The notes: generated from the sequence alone by a model not told the origin. Positions 1 to 10,957 are shown, counted from the first letter of the stretch. The stretch: 64,000 nucleotides of DNA from JAGVSR01 sp963786675 (GCA_963786675.1 CAWAZY010000003.1:868001-932000), one strand, 5' to 3'. Translations and numbers: made by a program.

Positions 1-1
1 G

Positions 2-1315
2 CCCGCCAAATATCTCAACTCGCCCGAGACCCCCCTCTTCCATAAGGGACACAATCTCTACAATGCCCATGCCGCCCGCACCGCCGCCCACGACAAGGGA
101 CGGGTCATCGCGGTGGAAGGGTACATGGACGTCGTGGCCCTGACGCAGGGCGGCTTTCCTGAAGCCGTGGCCCCACTCGGCACGGCGCTGACGGCGGAAC
201 AGATCGGTCTGCTCTGGCGCATGACGTCCGAGCCGATCCTTTGCTTCGACGGGGACAGCGCGGGCCGCAAAGCCGCGCACCGGGCCGTGGACACCGTCTT
301 GCCACTCATCAAGCCCGGCCAAAGCGTCCGCTTTGCTTTCCTGCCCGATGGTCTCGATCCGGACGACCTTGTCCGGCAGCAGGGACCGGAGGCCATGGAG
401 GGCATATTGGGCGCCGCGCAGCCGCTGGCCCAGGTTCTGTTCGATCGCGAATGGGCCCAGGACGACTGGTCGACGCCCGAACGGCGCGCCCGCCTGGAAC
501 AGCAGATCCGGCTGCTGGTGGCCCGCATCGAGGACGGGGGCGTGCGCGGTCACTACGAACAGGACATGCGCCGCCGGCTGCAGGCGGCCTGGGGGCAGGA
601 CCGCGCCACCGCGCCGTTCAGGCCCTCACGCGAAACCGGCTTTCCCCGGGCGTGGGCCCAAGGCAGAACGCCGTATCGCGGGATGGGTCAATTCGGCGGC
701 GGGCGGCCGGGTTCGTTCAATAATGGCTCCGGACGGCCGGGATCGCCTGGACCCGGATTTCAGCCCATGCGCGCCATGGCGTCCTCGTCGCTGCTGAAAA
801 GCCAATTGGTCACAGGGGATAGCGCCCGTCCCGCGGATCGGGAGCTCCTCTTGATGCGGACAGTGCTCAATCATCCATGGCTGGCCGAAGCCGAGGCCGA
901 GACGCTGGCGGCCCTGCAATTTGCCGCGCCAGCCCTGTCCCGCCTGCGCGATGAGATCCTTGCCGCAGTTTCACTTGACAAATCTCTTGACAGTCCTGGC
1001 CTGCGCTCCCATTTGGTCAAGGCCGGGTGCGGCGGGGTCTTGGACCTTGTCGCGCGTTCGGCGACACATAGATGCGACAGGTTCGCCGAGCCCAATGCCG
1101 GGCACGCTGAGGTGGAAGCTGGCTGGCGCCACGCCCTCACGCTGCACGAACGGCAGGTTGGACTCAAGGCGGCGCTCACGAGCGCAGAGCGGGCTTGGCA
1201 TGAAGATCGCAGCGAGGATGCCTTCGAACGCATCTGCGAACTTCAGGCCGAGCTCGAACGTTTGGCACGCCCCGAAGACCTGGATCAGAACACAGATGAT
1301 GCCGCAGCGATGTGA
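2..1315 (+). CDS. dnaG: DNA primase DnaG (3' part; start lies outside the window)
   Basis: DNA primase synthesises RNA primers for the replication fork. The gene is open from the first bases of the window and its start codon lies to the left. The first codons read the end of the catalytic core (KYLNSPETPLF), followed by the TOPRIM metal-binding region: VEGYMDVVAL at about 113-142, CFDGDSAGRKA at about 241-273 and DPDDLV at about 358. After this comes a Gly/Arg/Pro-rich linker (about 600-770) and a weakly conserved helical C-terminal region, the usual DnaB helicase-binding part. The gene ends 130 bp before rpoD on the same strand, the classical primase-sigma70 arrangement. No frame problem is visible in the part present. 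Confidence 0.95.
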   Translation, partial: PAKYLNSPETPLFHKGHNLYNAHAARTAAHDKGRVIAVEGYMDVVALTQGGFPEAVAPLGTALTAEQIGLLWRMTSEPILCFDGDSAGRKAAHRAVDTVLPLIKPGQSVRFAFLPDGLDPDDLVRQQGPEAMEGILGAAQPLAQVLFDREWAQDDWSTPERRARLEQQIRLLVARIEDGGVRGHYEQDMRRRLQAAWGQDRATAPFRPSRETGFPRAWAQGRTPYRGMGQFGGGRPGSFNNGSGRPGSPGPGFQPMRAMASSSLLKSQLVTGDSARPADRELLLMRTVLNHPWLAEAEAETLAALQFAAPALSRLRDEILAAVSLDKSLDSPGLRSHLVKAGCGGVLDLVARSATHRCDRFAEPNAGHAEVEAGWRHALTLHERQVGLKAALTSAERAWHEDRSEDAFERICELQAELERLARPEDLDQNTDDAAAM

Positions 1316-1445
1316 GGGACAGGACCGTCTCAGACCACAGGCCCCGGGCCGTGCCTCAGGCACATGAGCGCCGCGCGGGCCTCCTGAAGACCATGTCCGA
1401 CCCTGCACCGTACATTTGACCCTCAAGACCTTCGAGAGTGACTCA

Positions 1446-3473
<2,028 letters not shown>

Positions 3474-3496
3474 GGCACGTCACTCCAAAGATTTGA

Positions 3497-3532
3497 GCGG
3501 CCCGGGCAATCATCCCGGGCCGCTTTCCTTTT
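3497..3532 (+). terminator. Rho-independent terminator of rpoD
   Basis: A perfect 10-bp GC stem (GCGGCCCGGG / CCCGGGCCGC) with a 7-nt loop is followed by TTTCCTTTT. It lies 23 bp after the rpoD stop. Confidence 0.9.
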
Positions 3533-3623
3533 GGGCGCGCCCTCGCGCGCTGCAACCCATCTTTGGCCCAGCCGGAATCACACCTAAGGTAGGGTGCGGC
3601 GGGTCAACGGGGGATCAAAAATC

Positions 3624-4439
3624 GTGCGCAGACAGACCATTTTGATTACGGGCGCGTCGCGCGGGATCGGCGAGGCGACGGCCCGGCTCTTTCATGCCCG
3701 CGGCTGGAATGTTGCCGCGACCATGCGCTTTCCCGGCTCAAGCACCTTGGTTCCCGATGACCGCCTCAAGCTCTACAGCCTCGATGTCACCGACCGGGCA
3801 TCCGTGCAGAGCGCCGTGGACGACGTGGTCGCCGATTTCGGCAGGCTGGATGTCGTCGTCAACAACGCCGGGGTCTGCATCCTGGCCCCGTTCGAGGAAT
3901 TGTCTGAGGACGACGATCGCCTGCTGATGGAAACGAACATTCTCGGCGCCATGCGGGTGGTGCGCGCGGTGCTGCCCCACATGCGCAACCAAGGCGGCGG
4001 ACGCATTATCGCCATGTCGTCCATTTGCGGAGCGATGACGCTGCCGCTCTATTCTGGCTACTGCGCCACCAAATGGGCCTTGGAAGGCTTCAGCGAGTCG
4101 TTGAGCTTCGAGTTGCGGCAGCACAACATCAAGATCAAGATCATCGAGCCGGCGGCCTACCAAACGGGCTCGTTTGCCCAGCAGTTGGCGGATCGTCAAC
4201 GCCGGGCCGCACACCCGAGCTACCGGGACTTCATGACAGCGGTGCTGCCCAACCTCGTCTCCTGGGAGCGCGCCGCTCCCGAACCGGCTCCGGTGGCGGA
4301 ATCCATATGGAGCGCCGCCAATGACCGCTGGCCCCGCCTGCGTTACCGGCCCCGCAGCCGGATGATGCTGGCCGCGCGGGCGCTCGTCCCGGGTGCGCTT
4401 TATGTCCGGGCGGTCCGCCGCCTGCTCAATGCCTGGTGA
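3624..4439 (+). CDS. Short-chain dehydrogenase/reductase (SDR) family oxidoreductase
   Basis: An NAD(P)-dependent SDR enzyme of about 271 residues; the substrate is unknown. The N-terminal Rossmann motif ITGASRGIGEATARLF gives the TGxxxGIG nucleotide-binding signature. VNNAG lies near residue 90, the active-site serine is in MSSICG, and the YCATK motif supplies the catalytic Tyr and Lys. The last ~60 residues are Arg-rich, as in SDRs that touch membranes or lipophilic substrates, but this is only suggestive. I choose the GTG at 3624 because GGGGGA lies 9-14 bases upstream; a GTG at 3594 is also in frame. The gene stands alone after the rpoD terminator and is followed 30 bp later by the cyclic-nucleotide-binding protein on the same strand. 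Confidence 0.88.
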   Translation: MRRQTILITGASRGIGEATARLFHARGWNVAATMRFPGSSTLVPDDRLKLYSLDVTDRASVQSAVDDVVADFGRLDVVVNNAGVCILAPFEELSEDDDRLLMETNILGAMRVVRAVLPHMRNQGGGRIIAMSSICGAMTLPLYSGYCATKWALEGFSESLSFELRQHNIKIKIIEPAAYQTGSFAQQLADRQRRAAHPSYRDFMTAVLPNLVSWERAAPEPAPVAESIWSAANDRWPRLRYRPRSRMMLAARALVPGALYVRAVRRLLNAW

Positions 4440-4469
4440 GCGCGGGCGTGCTAGACTGCATTGAGTGAC

Positions 4470-4868
4470 ATGCAAATTCCGGCGAGGCGCTCCATGGTCG
4501 AAGGCGGTCCATTCACTTTCGGTTTTCTGGAAACATTTGGCGTGCCGTTGCGGCGCATGAAATCGGGAGAAATCCTTTTCAAGGCCGGGGACCCAGGCGA
4601 TTCCATGCTGCTGGTTCTCGAAGGCCGGATCGATGTCCGTCTCGCGGACCGGTCCGTGGATACGGTTGGCCTGCATGGCGTCGTGGGCGAGATGGCGCTT
4701 CTGGACAATTCTGCGCGCAGCGCCACGGCCGTTGCCGGCACAAACGGGGAGGTCGCCGTCATCGACCGCCCAACCTTCCTAGATCTGGTGCGGGAAAACC
4801 CGGCCTTCTCCTTATACATTATGCGGATCATGGCCGACCGTATCCGCCGGATGAATGATGCGGTCTGA
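4470..4868 (+). CDS. Stand-alone cyclic nucleotide-binding domain protein
   Basis: A single CRP-type cNMP-binding domain of about 132 residues. GDPGDSMLLVLEGRIDV forms the first beta-roll strands, and GEMALLDNSARSATAVA matches the phosphate-binding cassette (G-E-x-A-L-L-x(4)-R-S-A). There is no DNA-binding helix-turn-helix, no kinase and no channel region, so it cannot be a CRP/FNR regulator in itself. It probably acts as a sensor through a partner protein; no partner is evident nearby. The ATG at 4470 is chosen over a TTG at 4461; an ATG at 4494 is another option. It may be co-transcribed with the SDR gene 30 bp upstream. Confidence 0.85.
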   Translation: MQIPARRSMVEGGPFTFGFLETFGVPLRRMKSGEILFKAGDPGDSMLLVLEGRIDVRLADRSVDTVGLHGVVGEMALLDNSARSATAVAGTNGEVAVIDRPTFLDLVRENPAFSLYIMRIMADRIRRMNDAV

Positions 4869-5236
4869 GCTGCATCAGGCCTTGCGGGCAGGTGAAGATC
4901 GGCCCATTGCCGTGATCTGAGGCAACCGGGTGACACTTTATCCACCCTGATCCCCAGCTTCCCCACACCTCTGCCCACCACACGGCTAGCCAATAACCCC
5001 CGGAATTTGTTGTGTTCCATAAGCCTCTCGTTGCCTCACGGCCACACATGAGGCCCAGACGACGGGAGAAAACGACTGCACGATTGTTGCGCAGTCGAGA
5101 ATCACAGAGTCTCCGGCCTTAACGGCGGGTCAGAGGGACTCAGAAGTGCCGTTTATGTCTGAGAGCGCGGCTAGTTTGCGTACCAAAGTAGAGGCGTCCG
5201 CCATCAAAGATGCCAACGCAGATTGGGAGAAGCTCT
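4869..5236 (+). promoter_or_regulatory. Intergenic region and long leader upstream of the porin gene
   Basis: 368 bp without a credible gene. The right half precedes a probably very highly expressed porin and must hold its promoter and 5' leader, although I cannot assign -35/-10 boxes with confidence. A good ribosome-binding site (GGGAGAAG, 5225-5232) sits just before the porin ATG. A TGATCC at 4951 resembles a sigma-E -35 element but has no matching TA at the right distance. Confidence 0.4.
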
Positions 5237-6505
5237 ATGAATAAATTTAGCCTGAGCGCCCTGGTGGCAGCCGGCCTGCTTGCAGGCGGCCTCGCAACCA
5301 GCGCTAACGCTGCCGACCTCGGTGGCAACTGCTGCGCAGACTTGGAAGAGCGCATCGCTGAACTCGAAGCCACGACCGCTCGCAAGGGCAACCGTAAGGT
5401 TTCTCTGACGGTTTCCGGCTGGGTCGCCCAGCAGGTTACGTTCTGGGATGACGGTCAGGAATCGAACGTTTACGTGCATGACCTCGGCACCACGCTGGGC
5501 AGCCACGTGAAGTTCACGGGTTCGGCTCAGATCTCGGCTGGCTGGTCGGCTGGTTACGTTCTGCACATCGAAGCTCTCGGCTCCGATGGCCTGACGCAGT
5601 CGCAGAACTCGTCGCAGTCACCGGCTCTGTATAACCTCCTCGGCGACGGCGTTACGTCGGGCCAGGGTGGCGTGCAGACCCTGCAGTCGTACTGGTTCAT
5701 CAAGTCTGACCAGCTCGGCAAGCTCTCGATCGGCAAGCAGTCGCAGGCTTCGGACAACACGGCGATCCTCGTCGACGGTTCGGGTTCGCTGGTTCCCGCC
5801 AACTGGGTGGCGTTCGACACGAACAGCTTCGCGCTGCGTCGTGGCAACGGCACCACGTTCGGTGCTTGGGGTGGTGCTCAGACATGCTCCGGCATGGGCG
5901 GCGCCTGGGGTGACTGCAACGGTCTGACTCAGAACTCGATCCGTTACGACTCGCCGACCTTCGGTGGCTTCTCGGTCTCGGCCTCTTGGGGCGAAGATGA
6001 CTTCTGGGATGTCGCCGCTCGTTACGCTGGTGAGCATGCTGGCTTCAAGCTGGCTATCGCTGCCGCCTACAACGAGACGACCGACCAGAACTACAACAAC
6101 ATCCAGAACGCTCTGGGCGTGACGATCCCCGATATGGATTACTTCCAGATCGGCGCTTACCTGCAGCACATCCCGACGGGTCTGTTCGCACTGTATAACT
6201 TCGGCACGCTCGACATCGAGGGTAACAATGCAGACATCGATACGCACTACGTCAAGGCTGGTCTGCGCACGAAAATGAACCACCTCGGTGCCACGGTGTT
6301 CTACGGCGAATACCTCAACGGCCAGGATGGCGGTTTCAATGCTGACTCCGAACTCGAAGTCTTCGGCCTCGGCATCGTGCAGGAAGTGGACGCAGCCGCC
6401 ATGTCGGTTTGGCTGAAGTACCGCAACCAGAGCTACGAAGATGCGGTTGAGAACGACGTCGATGACTTCAACTACGTCGGTGTCGGCGCTCTGATCAACT
6501 TCTAA
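5237..6505 (+). CDS. Outer membrane porin, Porin_2 family (Hyphomicrobiales type)
   Basis: A general diffusion porin of about 422 residues forming a 16-stranded beta-barrel trimer in the outer membrane. The N-terminus is a Sec signal peptide (MNKFSLSALVAAGLLAGGL...) with probable cleavage after ANA. The mature protein starts with ADLGGNCCADLEERIAELEA, a short coiled coil typical of Hyphomicrobiales Porin_2 proteins, followed by KVSLTVSGWVAQQVTFW, the first beta-strand. The chain ends in Phe (GALINF), the C-terminal signature recognised by the BAM complex; bamA is in this window. Codon use is strongly biased (GGT, CGT, CTC), as expected for high expression. The ATG at 5237 has a strong RBS 4 bp upstream. 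A terminator follows directly, so it is monocistronic. Confidence 0.93.
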   Translation: MNKFSLSALVAAGLLAGGLATSANAADLGGNCCADLEERIAELEATTARKGNRKVSLTVSGWVAQQVTFWDDGQESNVYVHDLGTTLGSHVKFTGSAQISAGWSAGYVLHIEALGSDGLTQSQNSSQSPALYNLLGDGVTSGQGGVQTLQSYWFIKSDQLGKLSIGKQSQASDNTAILVDGSGSLVPANWVAFDTNSFALRRGNGTTFGAWGGAQTCSGMGGAWGDCNGLTQNSIRYDSPTFGGFSVSASWGEDDFWDVAARYAGEHAGFKLAIAAAYNETTDQNYNNIQNALGVTIPDMDYFQIGAYLQHIPTGLFALYNFGTLDIEGNNADIDTHYVKAGLRTKMNHLGATVFYGEYLNGQDGGFNADSELEVFGLGIVQEVDAAAMSVWLKYRNQSYEDAVENDVDDFNYVGVGALINF

Positions 6506-6531
6506 GCGATCAGAACTCCCATCTGGTCGAA

Positions 6532-6566
6532 GGCCGCCCGGCAACGGGCGGCCTTCTTCCTTTTTC
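6532..6566 (+). terminator. Rho-independent terminator of the porin gene
   Basis: A perfect 9-bp stem (GGCCGCCCG / CGGGCGGCC) with a GCAA tetraloop is followed by TTCTTCCTTTTTC. It starts 26 bp after the porin stop. Confidence 0.92.
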
Positions 6567-6576
6567 TGACGATGTA

Positions 6577-6606
6577 GGGGTCAGACCCCGTTCGGGGTCT
6601 GACCCC
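6577..6606. repeat. Perfect 13-bp inverted repeat, REP-like palindrome
   Basis: GGGGTCAGACCCC and its exact reverse complement GGGGTCTGACCCC are separated by GTTC, giving a 30-bp hairpin. It lies 11 bp after the porin terminator T-tract and 49 bp before the VWA gene. Palindromes with a GGGGTC-GACCCC core occur as dispersed REP-type repeats in many proteobacteria (recollection, not checked). I see only this copy in the window. Confidence 0.75.
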
Positions 6607-6655
6607 ATTGTCGATCGTTTGGCAACAGTGCGCGCTCACCGACTACAATGACGCC

Positions 6656-7831
6656 ATGCTGACCCGCTTCTTTTCAGAATTGCGCGCGGCCAAACTCCCT
6701 GTCTCAGTCAAGGAGTACCTGGCACTTTTGGAGGCCATGGACGCGGGCTGCGCGTCCGGCCGTGTGGAAGATTTCTATTACCTCTCCCGCCTGACCCTGA
6801 TTAAGGACGAACGGCACTTCGACCGTTTCGATCAGGTGTTCGGGCATGTGTTCAAAGGTCTGGACCTGATGGCGGACGCCATCGAGGCGGACATTCCTGA
6901 GGAGTGGCTCCGAGCCGCTGCGGCGCTGTATCTGAGCGACGAGGAAAAAGCCAAGATCGAGGAACTCGGCGGCTGGGAGAAAATCATGGAGACGCTCAAG
7001 CAGCGTCTTCTAGAGCAGCAGGGCCGGCACCAGGGCGGCAACAAGTGGATCGGCACGGGCGGCACATCACCGTTCGGTTCCTATGGCTACAACCCCGCCG
7101 GCATCCGCATTGGCCAGCACGAAAGCCGGCACAGGCGCGCCATCAAAGTCTGGGACAAGCGGGAATTCCGCGATCTCGCCGACGATGTCGAGTTGGGCAC
7201 GCGCAACATCAAGATCGCGCTGCGGCGGCTGCGGCGGTTCGCGCGGGAAGGTGCGGCGGAGGAATTCGATCTTGCCGGCACTATCCGCGGCACCGCCGAA
7301 AAAGGTCATCTCGACATTCATATGCGGCCCGAGCGGCGCAACGCCGTCAAGGTTTTGATGTTCTTCGATGTCGGCGGGTCCATGGACTGGCACATCAAGG
7401 ACGTCGAGGAGCTGTTCTCAGCGGCGCGCGCCGAGTTCAAGCACTTGGAATACTACTACTTTCACAACTGCCTTTATGAGCGCGTTTGGCGGGACAACGC
7501 CCGCCGCTGGAGCGAAACTATTCCGACGTGGCAGGTGCTCCATACCTATCCGTCCGACTACAAAGTTGTTTTCGTCGGCGATGCCTCGATGAGTCCCTAC
7601 GAGATCACCCATCCGGGCGGGTCGGTTGAGCACATGAACGAGGAGGCCGGGCACATCTGGCTGACCCGCGTGATGGATACGTTTCCCAACGCCGTTTGGC
7701 TGAACCCCATCCCCGAAGCCCAATGGGGGTGGACCCCTTCGGTCGGTATCCTGCGGCGTTTGATGGGGAATCGCATGCATCCGCTGACCCTGGAGGGGCT
7801 GGACGGGGCCATCCGCGACCTTATGCGATAG
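6656..7831 (+). CDS. VWA-domain protein, CoxE-like (COG3552 type)
   Basis: A cytoplasmic protein of about 391 residues with a C-terminal von Willebrand factor A-like domain. The N-terminus (MLTRFFSELRAAKLPVSVKE) is typical of a widespread proteobacterial family related to CoxE, whose members normally act with a MoxR-type AAA+ ATPase as metal-insertion or maturation chaperones. The MIDAS-type motif is FFDVGGSMDWH (D-x-G-x-S), followed by FHNCLYERVWRDN and VVFVGDASMSPYEI. The middle region is basic and Gly-rich. No MoxR ATPase lies beside it here, so the partner must be elsewhere. I choose the ATG at 6656, which matches the family N-terminus; an upstream TTG at 6608 would add 16 residues and overlap the palindrome spacer. 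Confidence 0.87.
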   Translation: MLTRFFSELRAAKLPVSVKEYLALLEAMDAGCASGRVEDFYYLSRLTLIKDERHFDRFDQVFGHVFKGLDLMADAIEADIPEEWLRAAAALYLSDEEKAKIEELGGWEKIMETLKQRLLEQQGRHQGGNKWIGTGGTSPFGSYGYNPAGIRIGQHESRHRRAIKVWDKREFRDLADDVELGTRNIKIALRRLRRFAREGAAEEFDLAGTIRGTAEKGHLDIHMRPERRNAVKVLMFFDVGGSMDWHIKDVEELFSAARAEFKHLEYYYFHNCLYERVWRDNARRWSETIPTWQVLHTYPSDYKVVFVGDASMSPYEITHPGGSVEHMNEEAGHIWLTRVMDTFPNAVWLNPIPEAQWGWTPSVGILRRLMGNRMHPLTLEGLDGAIRDLMR

Positions 7832-7930
7832 GTGTCTTCACCTTCTCCATGCCCAATTTTGCGGCTTGAATTGACCCGCGCGGGGAAAGACGGCACATCT
7901 AGGCTCTGCGCTCGGGATTCGGAACCACCC

Positions 7931-8473
7931 ATGACTTTACCCCGCCTCATCGTTCTTGGCTTGGCCGCTGCGACCGCTGGATGTTCCAGCGGGACGGGTC
8001 TTTCGACGGGTTCTCTGTTCGGCGGTTCGGCCACGCCTGCCGCCGCGACGGCGGCCCCCCAGCAAGTCAATGATCCGACCACCCGGGCATTCCAAGTGGG
8101 TTCGGTGTCCGCCCGCGCTGTGAAATGCGGATATAATTTCGATCCACTCAAGCTTCGGACCGCCTTCCTCGCCAGCGAATCCGCTTCAGTATCGCCGGCG
8201 GATCTTCCTCGCGTCGAGAAGGTCTACGACACGGCCTACAACGGTGTGGCCAAGGCAATCGCCGGGCAACCCAACTATTGCTCGAGTGAAAAGACCGCCG
8301 ACATCAAAACCCATCTGACGCGGCACCTGGCTGGCGACTACGCGCCCGCGCCGCGCAAGCCGCAGCCCAAGCAGGAGGGCTGGTTCGCTGATTGGGAAGG
8401 CGCGGGCAGCAGCGGACCCTCGTTCGGCAGCGACGACTGGTGGTCCAAGCAGCAAGACGCCGTCGGCGGTTAG
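7931..8473 (+). CDS. Putative lipoprotein of unknown function
   Basis: About 180 residues. It starts with a lipoprotein signal peptide: a hydrophobic stretch (LPRLIVLGLAAATAGC) ending in a lipobox-like ATAGC, with Ser-Ser-Gly after the cysteine, which suggests sorting to the outer membrane. The mature part begins with an Ala/Thr/Pro-rich linker, then a compact domain with two cysteines (AVKCGYNF and NYCSSEK) that could form a disulfide in the periplasm. The end is rich in Pro, Trp and Gly. I do not recognise the family. Downstream of the VWA gene on the same strand, 99 bp apart. The ATG at 7931 is chosen because it places the signal peptide at the N-terminus. Confidence 0.72.
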   Translation: MTLPRLIVLGLAAATAGCSSGTGLSTGSLFGGSATPAAATAAPQQVNDPTTRAFQVGSVSARAVKCGYNFDPLKLRTAFLASESASVSPADLPRVEKVYDTAYNGVAKAIAGQPNYCSSEKTADIKTHLTRHLAGDYAPAPRKPQPKQEGWFADWEGAGSSGPSFGSDDWWSKQQDAVGG

Positions 8474-8622
8474 GCCCTCGTCCCAATCCGGGACATGGAG
8501 TGACGTACTCTCAGCCTCAATGGTGAACCTTACCGCGACCGGCGCTGAGCGCGGGACCGCTGGCATGTCGCTTGCTCGCTCTCCCTCTCATTCGAGGTAA
8601 ATGCGAGCCGGAGACGCCGCCC

Positions 8623-9885
8623 ATGTCCGCCCTGTCGCTGAAGGCATCCCACGCTGATACACACGTGCGCGCCGAACCCATCGTGCGCGTCTCGATGCGG
8701 GACGCTGCGGTGCTGCCGCTGGTACGCCCCTTGGAGCTCAGCGTCGTCAGCACGCGCGCGGACTTTGATGCTCTGGAGGCCGACTGGAACGATCTGTTCG
8801 CCCGGGCCGGCCGTCCCACGCAGATGTTCCAGACCTTCGGCTGGTTGTGGCACTGGGCCAATCATTTCTTGACCCCTGAGCCGGATCGGGGCCCGCGCCT
8901 CGCCATTGTGACAGGCCGCCGGGATGGCCGCCTGGTGATCGCCTGCCCCTTTATGGTGGCGCGCGAGCACGGCATGACGCGCCTCTCCTTCATGGGCGAT
9001 CCCGTATCGCAATATGGCGATATCGTCGTCGAACCCGGTCCTGACGCGCAGGCGGATATCCGCGCCGCGTGGGATCACATCATCGCTCACGACCGGGTCC
9101 AACTCGTCAGCTTGCGCAAAGTCCGCGCGGACGCGGCCATCGCACCGTTGTTGCATGAAATCGGTTCCATCGTGACCAACCCCCAGGTCGCGCCCTTCCT
9201 GAACTTCGAAGGCGAAACCGACTTCGCCAAATTCGAGCAGCGGTATTCGTCGGGGGCACGGCGTAACCGCCGGCGGCAGCTGCGCCGGCTGCAGGACAAG
9301 GGCGAGACGGCGTTTGTCCGTCTGACCGCGGGCCCGGAAGCCAGTGCTGCCATTTCCGAGACCATGGCATTGAAGCGCATCTGGCTGAAGGAGAAGGGCC
9401 TCGTGTCAGCCGCGATCGCGGACAAGCGCACGGAGGCCTTCTTTCGCGATTGCGCCGCCGATACCGTTCGCGACAGCGGCGTTCGCGTCGCCTTGGTGCG
9501 GTCGGCCGGCGAGACGGCGGCCATCGAGGTGACGGTCGCCTGCAAGGACCGCGTCGCCATCCACGTCATTGCATATGACCTAGCCTACGAAAAAACCGGT
9601 GCGGGCGCGCTGTTGATGGAAGACAGTATCCGCCGCGCGTGCGAGAGCGGCCTGGGGACCTTCGACCTGCTGGCCCCGGGCGGCAGCTATAAATTCGATT
9701 GGGCTGACCGAGCCGTCGATGTCGCCGACCATGCGGTGGGGCTGTCGCCCATCGGCCGCATCTATGCGGGCTTAATTCTCAAACGGCTGCGGCCCACGGC
9801 CAAATATGTCATCGAACACTTGCCGATGGCGTTGCGGCGGCAGCTGTCGACCGTGTTCAGCACCGCGCTTGTCATTGCCGCGTAA
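8623..9885 (+). CDS. GNAT-fold acetyltransferase, CelD/BcsL (COG5653) family
   Basis: About 420 residues with the two-domain GNAT-like layout of CelD/BcsL proteins, which are associated with exopolysaccharide or cellulose modification. Supporting segments: LEADWNDLFARAGRPTQMFQ (entry helix and strand), LSFMGDPVSQYGD, the basic stretch SSGARRNRRRQLRRLQ, LKRIWLKEKGL and the C-terminal LDLLAPGGSYK-like strand (FDLLAPGGSYKFDW). Substrate unknown; no polysaccharide genes are adjacent. The ATG at 8623 is preceded by CCGGAG; a TTG at 8572 is also in frame. It is convergent with the ferredoxin reductase gene, 16 bp apart. Confidence 0.82.
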   Translation: MSALSLKASHADTHVRAEPIVRVSMRDAAVLPLVRPLELSVVSTRADFDALEADWNDLFARAGRPTQMFQTFGWLWHWANHFLTPEPDRGPRLAIVTGRRDGRLVIACPFMVAREHGMTRLSFMGDPVSQYGDIVVEPGPDAQADIRAAWDHIIAHDRVQLVSLRKVRADAAIAPLLHEIGSIVTNPQVAPFLNFEGETDFAKFEQRYSSGARRNRRRQLRRLQDKGETAFVRLTAGPEASAAISETMALKRIWLKEKGLVSAAIADKRTEAFFRDCAADTVRDSGVRVALVRSAGETAAIEVTVACKDRVAIHVIAYDLAYEKTGAGALLMEDSIRRACESGLGTFDLLAPGGSYKFDWADRAVDVADHAVGLSPIGRIYAGLILKRLRPTAKYVIEHLPMALRRQLSTVFSTALVIAA

Positions 9886-9901
9886 GCAGTGCGGGCACGC
9901 C

Positions 9902-10957
9902 TCAGCGCACGCCCAGCTTTTTCTGCAGGCTCGACGACGAGGTCGTGTACTGGAACATGACCTTCTTGTCGGGATAGGCGATGCGCTGCGCGGCCTGCGC
10001 CATCAGCGCTGCTTCGTGGAAGCCCGACAGGATCAATTTCAGCTTACCCGGATAGGTGTTGATATCGCCGATGGCGAAAATGCCGGGCTCGCTGGTCTCG
10101 AACTTTTCGGTATCCACGGGGATCAGGTTCTCATTCAGATTGAGCCCCCAATCCGCGACGGGACCGAGCTTCATGGTCAATCCGAAGAACGGCAGCATGA
10201 CGTTGACGGGGATTGTTTCCGTGCCGGCCGCGGTCTTCACGGCCACGCCGCTCAGCTGTCCGTCCGCGCCCTCCAGGGCCGTGACCTGCCCGATCATCAG
10301 ACGCACCTTGCCCTCGGCGACGAGGTTGCGCATCTGCTCGACCGAATGGGGCGCACCACGGAACTCATCTCGGCGATGCAGCAAGGTGAGGCTGCGGGCC
10401 AAGGGCGCAAGATTGAGTGTCCAATCAAGAGCGCTGTCGCCGCCGCCGACGATCAGCACATCCTTCCCGCGCAGCGTCTCCATGCGGCGGACGGCATAAA
10501 AAACCGAAGTGTCTTCGAAAGCCTCGATGCCCTGGAGCGGAGGACGCTTGGGCGTGAATGAACCGCCGCCCGCGGCAATGACCACCACCTTGGTCAGAAA
10601 TTGCTTGCCGGCGTCCGTCGTCAGCAGGAAGCGGCCGTCTTGCTGCTTGGCAAGCCCGTCGATGCGCTCGCCCAGATGGAACGTCGGATTGAACGGCTTG
10701 ATCTGCTCCATCAGACGGTCGGTGAGTTCCTGACCCGTCACGACCGGCAGTCCAGGCACGTCGTAGATCGGCTTTTCAGGATAGAGTTCGGCGCATTGCC
10801 CGCCGACCTTGCCGAGAATATCGACGACGTGCGCCCTCAGATCGAGCAAGCCGAGTTCGAAAACGGCGAACAGTCCCACCGGACCGGCACCAATGATCAC
10901 CACATCGGTTTCGATCGGGCCCGCCGCATCCTCGGCCACAGTCTGCCCAGCCGTCAT
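9902..10957 (-). CDS. Ferredoxin/flavodoxin-NADP+ reductase, thioredoxin-reductase-like (YumC type)
   Basis: FAD enzyme of 351 residues that passes electrons between NADP(H) and ferredoxin. The FAD-binding motif IIGAGPVGLFAVFELG is near residue 20, the family motif GKVGGQCAELYP follows, and a second Rossmann motif (IVGGGDSALDW) binds NADP. The Cys-x-x-Cys redox pair of true thioredoxin reductases is absent, which separates it from TrxB. The C-terminal FAIGDINTYPGKLKLI and the tail with aromatic YTTSSSSLQ fit this family. An RBS (GGAGAGG) precedes the ATG. It lies 33 bp downstream of a [2Fe-2S] ferredoxin gene in the same direction, so the two very likely form one electron-transfer operon. Confidence 0.92.
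   Translation of the reverse strand: MTAGQTVAEDAAGPIETDVVIIGAGPVGLFAVFELGLLDLRAHVVDILGKVGGQCAELYPEKPIYDVPGLPVVTGQELTDRLMEQIKPFNPTFHLGERIDGLAKQQDGRFLLTTDAGKQFLTKVVVIAAGGGSFTPKRPPLQGIEAFEDTSVFYAVRRMETLRGKDVLIVGGGDSALDWTLNLAPLARSLTLLHRRDEFRGAPHSVEQMRNLVAEGKVRLMIGQVTALEGADGQLSGVAVKTAAGTETIPVNVMLPFFGLTMKLGPVADWGLNLNENLIPVDTEKFETSEPGIFAIGDINTYPGKLKLILSGFHEAALMAQAAQRIAYPDKKVMFQYTTSSSSLQKKLGVR

Noticed and set aside
4951..4976. TGATCC upstream of the porin as a second sigma-E promoter
   Set aside because: No TA at the required spacing and it lies far from the porin start.
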